Source: Sphingobacterium bambusae (GTDB lineage Bacteria; Bacteroidota; Bacteroidia; Sphingobacteriales; Sphingobacteriaceae). Taken from it: a DNA stretch of 64,000 nt. A program made the position numbers and the translations under genes. Location of the stretch: assembly GCF_033955345.1 (NCBI RefSeq), contig NZ_CP138332.1, forward strand, positions 3,782,001 to 3,846,000, written 5' to 3'. Positions within the stretch are counted from its first letter, which is position 1. Each line of letters opens with the position of its first letter. Positions 25,637 to 34,374 of the stretch are shown in pieces. The notes under the pieces were generated by a model. It was not told where the DNA came from and made no database searches. It saw only the letters and a program-made list of their open reading frames with translations.

Positions 25637-26473
25637 TTATGCACCCAATTGTACGCGTTTGAAAGCAGTAACGGTTAAACCTTTGGAAACAGAGTCTAAG
25701 AATTGTGCGATGTTTTTCGAAGAATCTTTAACGAATTCTTGGTTCAACAACGTGTTTTCTTTGTAGAATTTGTTCAATTTACCAGCAGCGATTTTTTCAA
25801 CCATTTCTTCTGGTTTACCTTCTGCGCGGATTTGCTCTTTAGCGATTTCAAGCTCACGCTCGATAGTGTGAGAATCTACACCATCTTTATCGATCGCAAC
25901 TGGATTCATTGCAGCAATTTGCATCGCTACATCTTTACCTGCTTCTTCAGCACCTTCAGCGTCAGCAGAAAGACCTACTAATACACCTAAACGGTAGTTA
26001 CCGTGGATATAAGCAACAACTTTATCTCCAGAGATAGTTTCGTATTTAGAAACATCGATTTTCTCACCGATAACACCGGTTTGTTCGATCAATGCATCTG
26101 CAATTTTCTTACCGTCGATTTCTAAGGCTTTCAAGTCTTCCAAAGAAGCTGGTTTGTTAGCCAAAGCGATATCGGCAATTTTCTCTGCGAAAGCGACGAA
26201 ATCAGCATTCTTAGCTACGAAGTCAGTTTCACAGTTTACTTCAACTACAATACCTGATTTTGCATCAGCTGTAGCTTTTGCTACGATAACACCTTCGTTA
26301 GAGTCACGGTCTTGACGGCTAGCAGCAACTTTAGCACCTTTTTTACGTAGGTAATCAACAGCTGCTTCGAAATCACCATTAGCTTCCACTAATGCTTTTT
26401 TACAATCCATCATACCAGCGCCTGTTTGTTGACGCAATTTGTTCACATCTGATGCAGAAATTTGTACTGACAT
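25637..26473 (-). CDS. tsf: Translation elongation factor Ts
   Basis: 278 residues. The N-terminal UBA-like segment VNKLRQQTGAGMMDCKKAL and the following NCETDFVAKN are EF-Ts signatures. The protein exchanges GDP for GTP on EF-Tu during elongation. rpsB lies upstream on the same strand, the usual order, but here a terminator and a promoter candidate lie in the 174-nt gap, so tsf probably has its own transcript as well. No Shine-Dalgarno is seen before the start (AAAGAAATAAAAACATG). Confidence 0.98.
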   Translation of the reverse strand: MSVQISASDVNKLRQQTGAGMMDCKKALVEANGDFEAAVDYLRKKGAKVAASRQDRDSNEGVIVAKATADAKSGIVVEVNCETDFVAKNADFVAFAEKIADIALANKPASLEDLKALEIDGKKIADALIEQTGVIGEKIDVSKYETISGDKVVAYIHGNYRLGVLVGLSADAEGAEEAGKDVAMQIAAMNPVAIDKDGVDSHTIERELEIAKEQIRAEGKPEEMVEKIAAGKLNKFYKENTLLNQEFVKDSSKNIAQFLDSVSKGLTVTAFKRVQLGA

Positions 26474-26513
26474 GTTTTTATTTCTTTAAAAAATTTACAA
26501 TCTAAAAGCCTTG

Positions 26514-26521
26514 CAAGTATA
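26514..26521 (-). promoter_or_regulatory. Candidate -7 element before tsf
   Basis: Minus-strand TATACTTG, one mismatch to TAnnTTTG, 41 nt before the tsf ATG. Confidence 0.3.
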
Positions 26522-26563
26522 GCATCATTATGCAACTTGGGCATTAAACTTTTGTTAAATAAC

Positions 26564-26633
26564 AAAAAACCGGACAAACTAATGTAGACGCTTTGAAGTC
26601 GAACTTCAAAAAGGCTAACACTTGTTTATCCGG
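26564..26633 (-). terminator. Branched terminator after rpsB
   Basis: On minus, CCGGATAAAC pairs with GTTTGTCCGG (one G-U pair) and is followed by TTTTTT. An inner perfect hairpin TTGAAGT-TCG-ACTTCAA lies between the arms, giving a multi-branched structure. Confidence 0.75.
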
Positions 26634-26647
26634 CTTACTATAGAATA

Positions 26648-27463
26648 TTATTCTCCGTCTTTCGCTTTACGAGGGCGTTTTCCAGCGTTAGCATCTGCAT
26701 CAACAGCTTCTGTACCGTTATCAACGGCAGCTTTAGCTGCAGCAGCTTCTTTTTCTGCATCCTCTTCTTTATCGCGTTTACGCTCTTCTAATCCTTCTTG
26801 GATCGCTTTACCAATGATTCCAGCGATCAAGCTAATTGATTTTGTAGCATCATCGTTAGCAGGGATAGGGAAATCGATATTTGAAGGGTCAGAGTTTGTG
26901 TCGACCATTGCAAAAGTAGGGATGCTCAATTTGATTGCTTCCGCAACAGCGATGTGTTCTTTTTTCACATCGATGATGAATAGGGCAGCAGGTAAACGGT
27001 TCAAATCAGCAATACCACCTAAAAGGTTTTCTAATTTGATACGCTCGCGTTGAATCATCAACTTCTCTTTTTTAGACAATACATCGTATGTACCATCTTT
27101 TTGCATTTTGTCGATGTTAGACATCTTTTTGATGGACTTACGCACTGTTTGGAAGTTTGTAAGCATACCACCTAACCATCTTTCTGTTACGAAAGGCATG
27201 TTCACGTCTTTCGCTTGTTGAGCGATGATTTCTTTTGCTTGTTTTTTCGTTGCTACGAAAAGTACTTTGCGACCTGATTTTACGATTTGTTTGATAGCTG
27301 AAGCAGCTTCTTCTAATTTCGTAAGCGTTTTGTTCAAGTCGATAATGTGGATACCGTTGCGCTCCATGAAAATGTACTTCGCCATTTTCGGATCCCATTT
27401 ACGTGTAAGGTGACCAAAGTGCACACCTGCATCCAATAATTCTTGATAAGTTGTTCTTGCCAT
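26648..27463 (-). CDS. rpsB: 30S ribosomal protein S2
   Basis: 271 residues. Starts ARTTYQELLDAGVHFGHLTRKWDPKM, with the S2 signatures RKWDPKMAKYIF and PAALFIIDVKKEHIAV. The C-terminal tail of about 45 residues is charged and alanine-rich, longer than E. coli S2. It is the third gene of rplM-rpsI-rpsB, 18 nt after rpsI. The gap contains AAAGGAGG at 8 nt before the ATG, an unusually good Shine-Dalgarno for this phylum. Confidence 0.98.
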   Translation of the reverse strand: MARTTYQELLDAGVHFGHLTRKWDPKMAKYIFMERNGIHIIDLNKTLTKLEEAASAIKQIVKSGRKVLFVATKKQAKEIIAQQAKDVNMPFVTERWLGGMLTNFQTVRKSIKKMSNIDKMQKDGTYDVLSKKEKLMIQRERIKLENLLGGIADLNRLPAALFIIDVKKEHIAVAEAIKLSIPTFAMVDTNSDPSNIDFPIPANDDATKSISLIAGIIGKAIQEGLEERKRDKEEDAEKEAAAAKAAVDNGTEAVDADANAGKRPRKAKDGE

Positions 27464-27468
27464 TTTTT

Positions 27469-27476
27469 GATCCTCC
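27469..27476 (-). promoter_or_regulatory. Shine-Dalgarno sequence of rpsB
   Basis: On minus, CAAAGGAGGATCAAAAAATG: a full GGAGG complement to the 16S tail, spaced 8 nt from the start. Most genes in this window have no such site. Confidence 0.8.
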
Positions 27477-27481
27477 TTTGA

Positions 27482-27868
27482 TTAACGTTTACTGAATTGG
27501 AATCTTCTACGTGCTTTGCGGCGTCCTGGTTTCTTACGCTCAACCATACGGTCATCACGTGTAACTAAACCTTTAGCACGTAAAGCTGGTTTTACTTCTG
27601 GGTCAAGTTCTACCAAAGCTTTAGCAATCGCTAAACGTACTGCTTCGGCTTGTCCTTTGACACCACCACCTTGAACGTTAACATTTACATCAAAATTTCC
27701 AGCAACACCAGCTACCTCTGTAGATTGAGTAACGATGTATTGCAAAGGCAATGTTGGGAAATATACTTTAAAATCTTTACCGTTTACGGTAATGTTTCCG
27801 CTACCAGCAGTTAAGTAAATGCGGGCAACAGCAGTTTTTCTTCTTCCTGAAGTGTTAGTTGTTGACAT
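27482..27868 (-). CDS. rpsI: 30S ribosomal protein S9
   Basis: 128 residues beginning MSTTNTSGRRKTAVARIYL and ending with the basic tail KPGRRKARRRFQFSKR that reaches the P-site tRNA. It assembles in the small subunit head. It lies 11 nt after rplM and 18 nt before rpsB, so rplM-rpsI-rpsB is one operon. AAGGAG stands 7 nt before the ATG, the second clear Shine-Dalgarno in this operon. Confidence 0.98.
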   Translation of the reverse strand: MSTTNTSGRRKTAVARIYLTAGSGNITVNGKDFKVYFPTLPLQYIVTQSTEVAGVAGNFDVNVNVQGGGVKGQAEAVRLAIAKALVELDPEVKPALRAKGLVTRDDRMVERKKPGRRKARRRFQFSKR

Positions 27869-27879
27869 GTTTGCTCTCC

Positions 27880-28323
27880 TTAAAATTTAACTGGTTTTGG
27901 ATTCTGTGCCTCATGTTTGTGCTCTGAACCAGCATAAACAAAAAGGTTTCTGAATAACTCACGGCCTAAACGGTTTTTAGGAAGCATACCGCGAACAGCT
28001 TTCTCGATAATGCGCTCCGGGTGTTTAGCCAATAGTTCTTTTGGAGAAACAAAACGCTGACCACCTGGGTAGCCCGTGTAGCGAACATAAACTTTGTCGC
28101 CCAATTTGTTTCCTGTCAATCTAACTTTGTCTGCATTGATAACGATCACGTTATCTCCACAGTCTACGTGTGGGGTGAATGTAGGCTTGTGCTTTCCGCG
28201 AATTACTTTCGCAATTTCGCTTGCCAAGCGCCCCAAAATCTCTCCTTCAGCGTCAACAACGATCCACTCTTTGTTAACGGTGTTCTTGTTGGCAGAGACA
28301 GTTTTGTAACTTAACGTATTCAC
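27880..28323 (-). CDS. rplM: 50S ribosomal protein L13
   Basis: 147 residues, normal length. L13 signatures are [16 protein letters not shown] and [22 protein letters not shown]. The start codon is GTG at 28323-28321, with no ATG nearby giving the standard N terminus ([14 protein letters not shown]). It is the first gene of rplM-rpsI-rpsB. A near-perfect promoter lies about 63 nt upstream, leaving a leader of roughly 55-60 nt that could hold an autoregulatory site, as known for the L13-S9 operon in other bacteria. Confidence 0.98.
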   Translation of the reverse strand: MNTLSYKTVSANKNTVNKEWIVVDAEGEILGRLASEIAKVIRGKHKPTFTPHVDCGDNVIVINADKVRLTGNKLGDKVYVRYTGYPGGQRFVSPKELLAKHPERIIEKAVRGMLPKNRLGRELFRNLFVYAGSEHKHEAQNPKPVKF

Positions 28324-28385
28324 TTGCTTTTATTTAATTAATTAATAAATATGTATTCCTCTTGTAATCCCTACAATGAGGTCTG

Positions 28386-28393
28386 CAAAGGTA
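28386..28393 (-). promoter_or_regulatory. rplM operon promoter (-7 element)
   Basis: Minus-strand TACCTTTG fits TAnnTTTG exactly, in the context CGTACCTTTGCAGACC. The same TACCTTTGCA occurs before rplS at 63597-63604. Confidence 0.55.
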
Positions 28394-28584
28394 CGATAAA
28401 TATTCTATAAAATAAAAGCGAATTTTATTTTTGTGTTTCAGGCTGTTGTGCAAGGATCATCGCCTTAAGGGATGGGTATGCAATATTTAACATGTTTTAA
28501 GATTACATGCCTAAACTTTTGCGTTTTTTTGTCATCTTTATAATGTGTAGCATACACATAGAAAAATTTAAGAAGGGAAAATTA

Positions 28585-30300
28585 ATGAAGATTAGTAAGA
28601 AGTTCGTCTATTTAGGCGTGTCCGTCGTAATGGGGCTGTCATTATTTACAGAGGTCAAGGCGCAGCAGGTGCCCGTGGCCGACAAGCCTTATAAGAACGA
28701 ACTGACGTTGGTGGAAGGCAAACTTCGGAACGGTGACCTCGCCGGCGCGATAGAAACCTTAGATGCCGTTATCGCGAAATATCCGGACGCGGCGGAGGTT
28801 TATTATGCGAAAGCATTGTTGTTTGGGCAGGCTCGAAATCTAGAGGTAGCCATTCCTCTTGCGCAGAAAGCGTTATCATTGGAGCCGCGGAATTTGCTGT
28901 TTGCGAATTACCTGGTTGAGCTTTATAAGAGTGCTGCGGACTTGTCGTCAGCGATTTCCGTGGTGGATCAGGTCATACTTCAATATCCAGATAATGCTTC
29001 GCTCTATCGCGAGAAGATGTTGTTGTTGCATGCGAATAAGCAGTCCGATCAGGCATTGGATGTATATACTGATGCAGTTGATCGGTTTGGGAAGTCGGAT
29101 ACCCTTGATGTGATCAAGTCGGAGGTGCTAGTGGATATGGAACGCCATGATGAGGCGCAAGCTGTATTGTTGCCCTGGGTAAAGGAAAATTCGGGCATCA
29201 GGCAGGTGTATAGCACCTTGGCTTATATCTATCTTGATAAAAAGCAAAGCAAGCAAGCCTTGGAGGTTTTGCAAAAAGGCTATGCCAATACAAAAAACGA
29301 TCTGCTGTATTTGGATATGGCTGATGCCTACAGTGCAGAAAAGAAAAATAAGCCAGCGCTGGAATCATTGAAGAAGGCCTTTGAATCATCCAATGTTGAT
29401 TACGCCGATAAATATCGTGCTATATTTACCATGCTTAGCGGTAAAAGTGCCTTCAGCTTGGATCAAATACAAGAGTTGGCCAATATTCTGGTTATTAAGC
29501 ATCCGCGTGTGGCAGATAGTCACGTTGCTAAGGGTGATATTCTATGGCGTCGTGGGCAGTTGCAGGAGGCTCGTTCCTTGTTTCTGACGGCTGTTGGGAT
29601 TAATAGGGGACATATCGATGCTTGGCGTATGTTGATGAATGTGGAGTTGGCGCTTAACGAAGCGGACCAAGCCATCGCACACGGATTTGAAGCCTTGGAA
29701 TCTAATCCTAATAATCCGATGCTGCTGTATTTTACAGGGCTGGCTTATATGGTGAAGGACGATAGTGAAAATGCGCGCAAGATGATGGAATCTGCATTGG
29801 ATAACAGCGGGCAGGAGAATACCTATCTTCAATCGCTGATTTACGCGGGGTTGGGCGATCTATATCATAAGTTAAAGATGGCTGAAGTGTCTGATGTGGC
29901 CTATGAAGAGGCTATCAAGTTGGATAGCACCAATGTTACCGCGATGAATAATTACGCTTATTACTTGTCAGAACGGAACGAGAAGCTAGAAGTCGCGGCT
30001 GAGCTTTCCAAGAAGTCCAACGAACTGGATCCCACGTCCAATACCTTTCAGGATACCTACGCTTGGGTTCTTTTTAAACAGGAGAAATATAAGGAATCAT
30101 TGAAATGGATCGAAAAAGCCTTGCGGGGAGCTTCACCATCAGCCGTGCTATACGATCACTATGGAGATATTCTTTACAAGAACGGGAATGCAAAAGAGGC
30201 GGTAAAACAATGGGAAAAAGCCTTGTCGATGAATGGAGGAAGCGGATTGGATCTGGAGAAAATTAAACTAAAAATCGAGAAGAAGAGCTATGTGGAATAG
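28585..30300 (+). CDS. Secreted tetratricopeptide-repeat protein
   Basis: 571 residues from the ATG at 28585. A frame upstream to 28507 exists, but the ATG at 28585 is preceded by AAGAAGGGAAAATTA and begins a good signal peptide (MKISKKFVYLGVSVVMG, cleavage near KAQQ). TPR helices continue to the end; the last repeats contain AMNNYAYYLSERNEKLEVA and DTYAWVLFKQEKYKESLKW, typical of Bacteroidetes TPR lipoproteins or periplasmic proteins. It overlaps the DUF4292 gene by 11 nt, so the two are translationally coupled. Role: probably a periplasmic scaffold for outer-membrane or wall enzymes encoded next to it. Confidence 0.85.
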   Translation: MKISKKFVYLGVSVVMGLSLFTEVKAQQVPVADKPYKNELTLVEGKLRNGDLAGAIETLDAVIAKYPDAAEVYYAKALLFGQARNLEVAIPLAQKALSLEPRNLLFANYLVELYKSAADLSSAISVVDQVILQYPDNASLYREKMLLLHANKQSDQALDVYTDAVDRFGKSDTLDVIKSEVLVDMERHDEAQAVLLPWVKENSGIRQVYSTLAYIYLDKKQSKQALEVLQKGYANTKNDLLYLDMADAYSAEKKNKPALESLKKAFESSNVDYADKYRAIFTMLSGKSAFSLDQIQELANILVIKHPRVADSHVAKGDILWRRGQLQEARSLFLTAVGINRGHIDAWRMLMNVELALNEADQAIAHGFEALESNPNNPMLLYFTGLAYMVKDDSENARKMMESALDNSGQENTYLQSLIYAGLGDLYHKLKMAEVSDVAYEEAIKLDSTNVTAMNNYAYYLSERNEKLEVAAELSKKSNELDPTSNTFQDTYAWVLFKQEKYKESLKWIEKALRGASPSAVLYDHYGDILYKNGNAKEAVKQWEKALSMNGGSGLDLEKIKLKIEKKSYVE

Positions 30301-31075
30301 AGGGGCTATTGTGTTGTTGCTGGCAGTGACGTTGCTTTCTGTCGGCTGTAAGACCAAAAAGCGGGTGAGCTTGCCCGATCATGGGACACCCAAAGACGTG
30401 ACGGCCGCAAATGAGGCCAGTATTAAGAGCTTTGAGATGAATAATCTCGATTTTCATACATTCTCAGGTCGGGCTAAAACTCGAATAGAACTGGATAAGC
30501 AAGTGCATGACTTGACCTTGAATATTCGAATGCAACGGGATAAGGCTATTTGGCTTTCCGTTACCGCTACGCTCGGCATTGAGGTCGCGCGTGTCATGAT
30601 CACACCGGATAGCGTCAAGATTCTGAATAAATTGGCTGGCGAATATATTGCCAAGCCGTTTAACTACATTTACCACTATACAAATCGCGGGATCAACTTC
30701 CATACGCTTCAAGATTTGCTTATTGCTAATGTGTCCTCGAACTTGCTGCGCAACAGCAGTATGCAGGTCGCTAGCGCCACCGATGAGTTTATTGTGGTGG
30801 GAGTCAAGGATCAATTGTCCTACCAGTATCGCATCAATAAATCCAATCGCCCTTTCAACTTTGTGCTGCAGGAAGTCGGCGGAACGCAAAATCTAGAAGC
30901 CTTCTACAGCGATTATGCCAGCTACGGAGGATATAATTTTCCAAATAATTTGGCGTTGAATATCTTGGGTGAACAGTTGTCCTTAAAGGCGAGCGTGGCG
31001 TATAATCGCGTGACCTTTAATGAAGATGTCGAGATGCCCTTTTCGGTTTCCGGGCGGTATAAAGTGATAAATTAG
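30290..31075 (+). CDS. DUF4292 family lipoprotein
   Basis: 261 residues. Signal and lipobox LLSVGC (Cys20) make it a lipoprotein. The body is beta-rich, with FHTFSGRAKTRIELDKQ and an end in FNEDVEMPFSVSGRYKVI, a family that I recognise as DUF4292, with a fold like LolB/LolA-type lipid carriers. It follows the TPR gene with an 11-nt overlap and precedes the EnvC-like gene by 99 nt. A role in lipoprotein or lipid transfer to the outer membrane is possible but not shown. Confidence 0.82.
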   Translation: MWNRGAIVLLLAVTLLSVGCKTKKRVSLPDHGTPKDVTAANEASIKSFEMNNLDFHTFSGRAKTRIELDKQVHDLTLNIRMQRDKAIWLSVTATLGIEVARVMITPDSVKILNKLAGEYIAKPFNYIYHYTNRGINFHTLQDLLIANVSSNLLRNSSMQVASATDEFIVVGVKDQLSYQYRINKSNRPFNFVLQEVGGTQNLEAFYSDYASYGGYNFPNNLALNILGEQLSLKASVAYNRVTFNEDVEMPFSVSGRYKVIN

Positions 31076-31128
31076 TTACAGGGATATACAAAAGCGCAAA
31101 ATAATTACGTGCTTAACAGGTATATCCT

Positions 31129-31136
31129 TATTTTTG
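31129..31136 (+). promoter_or_regulatory. Candidate -7 element before the EnvC-like gene
   Basis: TATTTTTG fits TAnnTTTG, 38 nt before the ATG at 31175. Confidence 0.4.
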
Positions 31137-31174
31137 TAGGCTTAATTTAAACCGATATTTATAGAAAACGGTTC

Positions 31175-32446
31175 ATGGATTTAAAAAAGATTGTATTTAG
31201 TTTCTTCGTGGTTTGCTGTTTTGGTTTGACGATGCTGCACGCGCAGAGTAGTGCCGAATTGAAAAAACAACGGGAAAAGATTGATGTGGAGATAGCAGAG
31301 CTAACGAAAGTGCTACGTGCGAAGACGCAAGAGAAATTACTTTCTCAAAGGGAAGTTAATGCGCTGAGCCGACAGTTGGATCTACGGGAAAACAAAATCA
31401 GCACGATCAATGCCGAGCTGCGCATTATCAATTCGAATATTCGAAATAATACCCAGAAGGTCGATCAGTTAAAGGCGGAGCTGGAGAAAATGCGGAAAGA
31501 CTACGAAAAGATGATCCTCTTTGCGTTCCGTAACAAAAACGGCTATAATAAGTTGATGTTTATTTTTGCCTCCAAAGATTTCAATCAGGCGTTTAAGCGG
31601 GTTAAATATTTGCAACAGTTTAACGATGCCCGGAAGATAAAAGCAGCGGAAATAGAAAATACGAAAAAGGAAATAGAATTGAAAATCGCGCAATTGGAGC
31701 GCGACAAACAAACGCAGAATCAGCTGTTGAAAGAACAGCAGGCCGAGCGTGCCATTATCCAAAAAGACCGTACCACACATGCAAATGAGCTTAGCCAACT
31801 GCGTCGTGAGGAGTCTAGCTTCAAAGGTCAATTGACGAAGAAACAACAGGAGAAAAAACGTATTGATGCGATGATCCAGTCGGCTATTCGTCGTGAAATC
31901 GAGGAGGAGCGAAGAAGAGCCGAGGAAGCACGTCGTAAAGCTGCGGAAGCGGAAGCCAAACGTACAGGCAAAACGGTGGAAGAGGTAGAGAAAAAGACCC
32001 CTAGAAAGTCGGATAGTGAGATCTTAAGATCGACACCAGAGGCAGCCAAGCTTTCTGCCGATTTCAAATCAAACCGTGGGCGCTTACCATGGCCGGTGGC
32101 GCAGGGTAATATTGTACGTAACTTTGGCTTTGAGACTGTCGAACGTAACGTTCGCATCGACAACTCCGATGTGGCGATCCGAACCTCTACAAATGCGGCT
32201 GTGAAAGCGGTGTTTGAGGGTGAAGTTGTGCAGGTGATAGGTAGCTTTGTCGTCATCAAGCATGGAGAGTATTTTACATCGTACTCTAACCTGAAGAGTG
32301 TTGCCGTTAGAAAAGGACAGAAGGTGAGCCGTGGACAACAGATTGGTTCTGCCGATGAAGATGCGGATGCAGGCTACTCTGTCGTAAACTTTGGGGTGTT
32401 CCAAGGGCAAACGGCGATGAACCCTTCTTCATGGTTAGCAAAATAG
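31175..32446 (+). CDS. EnvC-like murein hydrolase activator with degenerate LytM domain
   Basis: 423 residues: signal peptide ending at about HAQS, a long coiled coil (about 28-270, rich in K/E/Q), and a C-terminal LytM/M23 fold (about 315-423). The M23 zinc residues are replaced: the place of HxxxD reads RIDNSDVAI, and HLHF is VVNFGVF. It is therefore probably inactive as a peptidase and, like E. coli EnvC, an activator of septal amidases. It is followed by tatA, which matters because exported amidases are often Tat substrates. No amidase gene is next to it. Confidence 0.85.
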   Translation: MDLKKIVFSFFVVCCFGLTMLHAQSSAELKKQREKIDVEIAELTKVLRAKTQEKLLSQREVNALSRQLDLRENKISTINAELRIINSNIRNNTQKVDQLKAELEKMRKDYEKMILFAFRNKNGYNKLMFIFASKDFNQAFKRVKYLQQFNDARKIKAAEIENTKKEIELKIAQLERDKQTQNQLLKEQQAERAIIQKDRTTHANELSQLRREESSFKGQLTKKQQEKKRIDAMIQSAIRREIEEERRRAEEARRKAAEAEAKRTGKTVEEVEKKTPRKSDSEILRSTPEAAKLSADFKSNRGRLPWPVAQGNIVRNFGFETVERNVRIDNSDVAIRTSTNAAVKAVFEGEVVQVIGSFVVIKHGEYFTSYSNLKSVAVRKGQKVSRGQQIGSADEDADAGYSVVNFGVFQGQTAMNPSSWLAK

Positions 32447-32472
32447 TTACAGGGATTTAAAGAATTAAATTA

Positions 32473-32507
32473 TATATTTGTAAAACGCTGATAATGAAAG
32501 CAGCGTT
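32473..32507 (+). promoter_or_regulatory. tatA promoter and leader hairpin
   Basis: TATATTTG (32473-32480) fits TAnnTTTG. Just downstream AACGCTG (32484-32490) pairs with CAGCGTT (32501-32507), a leader stem-loop ending 14 nt before the ATG. Confidence 0.45.
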
Positions 32508-32521
32508 AAGAAATTAAAACT

Positions 32522-32725
32522 ATGTACACATCGGGATTATTATTTATCGGGACGCAGGAGATTATCATCATCGTGGTTTTAGTATTGTTACTTTTTGGTG
32601 GTAAGAAAATTCCAGAATTGATGCGTGGTCTGGGACGTGGAGTTAAAGAGTTCAAAGACGGTCAACGTGATGAACAGAACAACGAAACTAAAAGCAACAC
32701 AACAAACAATAATACACAGAACTAG
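32522..32725 (+). CDS. tatA: Twin-arginine translocase subunit TatA/TatE
   Basis: 67 residues: periplasmic start with GTQEIIIIV, one membrane helix (about 10-26), hinge [16 protein letters not shown] and an amphipathic helix, then a polar Asn/Thr tail. It forms the Tat export pore for folded proteins with TatC, which is not in the window. Two Tat-type leaders (RRNFL) occur in window genes at 46061 and 60765. A terminator follows immediately. Confidence 0.93.
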   Translation: MYTSGLLFIGTQEIIIIVVLVLLLFGGKKIPELMRGLGRGVKEFKDGQRDEQNNETKSNTTNNNTQN

Positions 32726-32749
32726 TCTTCTGTGGCGTTGAAAAAAAAT

Positions 32750-32790
32750 AAAGAGTTTCCTGGCAAAACCACGAAACTCTTTTAATTTTT
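32750..32790 (+). terminator. Terminator after tatA
   Basis: AAAGAGTTTC (32750-32759), 13-nt loop, GAAACTCTTT (32773-32782), then TAATTTTT. Confidence 0.85.
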
Positions 32791-32894
32791 ACAGCAGCTA
32801 TACTAACGAACAGCAATTGACGTTTTACTTTCATGTTTGACGTATCATAAATCGTAGACCTTTGACCGCGAAATTGTTCATGAAATAAAAAAGT

Positions 32895-34322
32895 ATGAAG
32901 AAAATCCATTTATGGGTGGTGCCCTTTTGTGCCTTGAGCATGATGCAGCCCACTCAGGCACAGGATATGGCAAGTCCAGAAACTGAGGAGTTTCCCTTAC
33001 ATCTAAAGGAACTTGCCAGCATCCAGCGAGAAGCTATATTCTCGGGTATAGATTCCTTAAAGAAGCTTTCCTATGCTGACGCTATCCACACCGCCGAAGA
33101 TTCCCTGATCTTCCAACGGATGCGTAAAATTCAGAAGACCATTCCCTTGGCTTTTAACGAAAGAATTAAATTTTACATCGATAAATATATCTCTCGGAAT
33201 TATAATCCGTACATGAGCAAGTTGCGTGGACTATCACAACATTACTTTCCCATTTATGAGGAAATTTTATCCGATAGCGAGCTTCCCGATGAGATCAAAT
33301 ATATATCGGTTGTCGAGTCCTCTTTGGATCCACATTTGGTGTCGCGATCAGGCGCAGTAGGTCTATGGCAGTTTATGTACCCCACGGCCAAGGGTTACGA
33401 CCTGACGATGGATAGCTATATCGATGAGCGAAAGGATCCCTATGCCGCATGTTACGCGGCAAGTCGCTATTTCAAGGAGGCCTACGATGAGTTCAACGAC
33501 TGGCTTTTGGCCTTGGCATCTTACAATTGCGGACGCGGTGCCGTGCGCCGAGCTATTGAACGTTCTGGATTAGATCATCCTGATTTTTGGCAGTTGTCAC
33601 CCTACTTGCCGGAGGAAACCAGAAACTATGTGCCCAAGTTTATTGCGATGACCTATGCTATGAAGCATGCAGATGAGTATGGGATTGATGGTACATCGAC
33701 AGAGTTTGAGTGGTCGTCGACGCCTATCATGTTGCAAAACAATGTCGACTTGAACCGTATCGCGGAAGCAATACATGTTCCTATATCCACCTTAAAGAAG
33801 TTCAATCCATCCTTTAAACGTAACGTAGTCGTAGCGAGTGTGGAGAAGCCTAAGCGCCTTCTGCTGCCCGAAACATTGGATAAGAACGACAGCCTTCTCT
33901 ATGCAGCGTTGAACAATACTCTATCGCCGGGATTTGCTGCCGGACCTTCGGAGTTGTTGGCTTCAAAGACTCCTTCGCGTTATACGGCACGGCACGGCGA
34001 GTCGTTAGCTTCCGTATCACGTAAGTTTGGCGTCAGTGTGCAGGATCTGAAAGCTTGGAACGGATTGTCGGCGAATAGCCGAATAGCGGGAAGGTCACTG
34101 ATTGTGCAAAAAGAGGAGCGCTTAGCAAGCCGTAACAGTGCGACTGCTGCCAAAGCGCGAAGTGCGTCGGTTTATACCACCTACACGGTGCGCAAGGGCG
34201 ATACATTGTCGCATATTGCCAATAGATTTAAGGGCAGTACAGTAAATCAGATAAAGACAGATAATAACTTGCAGGGGAGCGCCCTGAAGATAGGGCAGAA
34301 GCTTAAGATCAAAAAATCATAG
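32895..34322 (+). CDS. mltD: Membrane-bound lytic transglycosylase D-like, SLT plus two LysM domains
   Basis: 475 residues with a signal peptide (cleavage near TQAQD). The SLT lysozyme-like domain (about 95-240) has the catalytic Glu in VVESSLDPHLVSRSGAVGLWQFM and ALASYNCGRGAVRRAI. Two LysM wall-binding domains follow, at about 369-415 (YTARHGESLASVSRKFGV) and about 428-475 (YTVRKGDTLSHIANRF). It cleaves glycan strands to anhydro-muropeptides. Neighbours are envelope and wall genes. A hairpin overlapping the converging neighbour follows. Confidence 0.9.
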   Translation: MKKIHLWVVPFCALSMMQPTQAQDMASPETEEFPLHLKELASIQREAIFSGIDSLKKLSYADAIHTAEDSLIFQRMRKIQKTIPLAFNERIKFYIDKYISRNYNPYMSKLRGLSQHYFPIYEEILSDSELPDEIKYISVVESSLDPHLVSRSGAVGLWQFMYPTAKGYDLTMDSYIDERKDPYAACYAASRYFKEAYDEFNDWLLALASYNCGRGAVRRAIERSGLDHPDFWQLSPYLPEETRNYVPKFIAMTYAMKHADEYGIDGTSTEFEWSSTPIMLQNNVDLNRIAEAIHVPISTLKKFNPSFKRNVVVASVEKPKRLLLPETLDKNDSLLYAALNNTLSPGFAAGPSELLASKTPSRYTARHGESLASVSRKFGVSVQDLKAWNGLSANSRIAGRSLIVQKEERLASRNSATAAKARSASVYTTYTVRKGDTLSHIANRFKGSTVNQIKTDNNLQGSALKIGQKLKIKKS

Positions 34323-34324
34323 GT

Positions 34325-34374
34325 ACCATGTAAAAGATGCGGCTAGGATAGCCAAGCCGCATCTTCTACATGGT
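34325..34374. terminator. Hairpin shared by mltD and the converging phosphoribosyltransferase gene
   Basis: ACCATGTA and AGATGCGGCT pair with AGCCGCATCT and TACATGGT (two stems with a 2-nt bulge). It includes the last codons of the minus-strand gene. No long T-run is present, so function as a terminator is uncertain. Confidence 0.55.

Noticed and set aside
30290-30300. Frameshifted single gene at the TPR/DUF4292 overlap
   Set aside because: The second product has its own signal peptide and lipobox, so these are two coupled genes.
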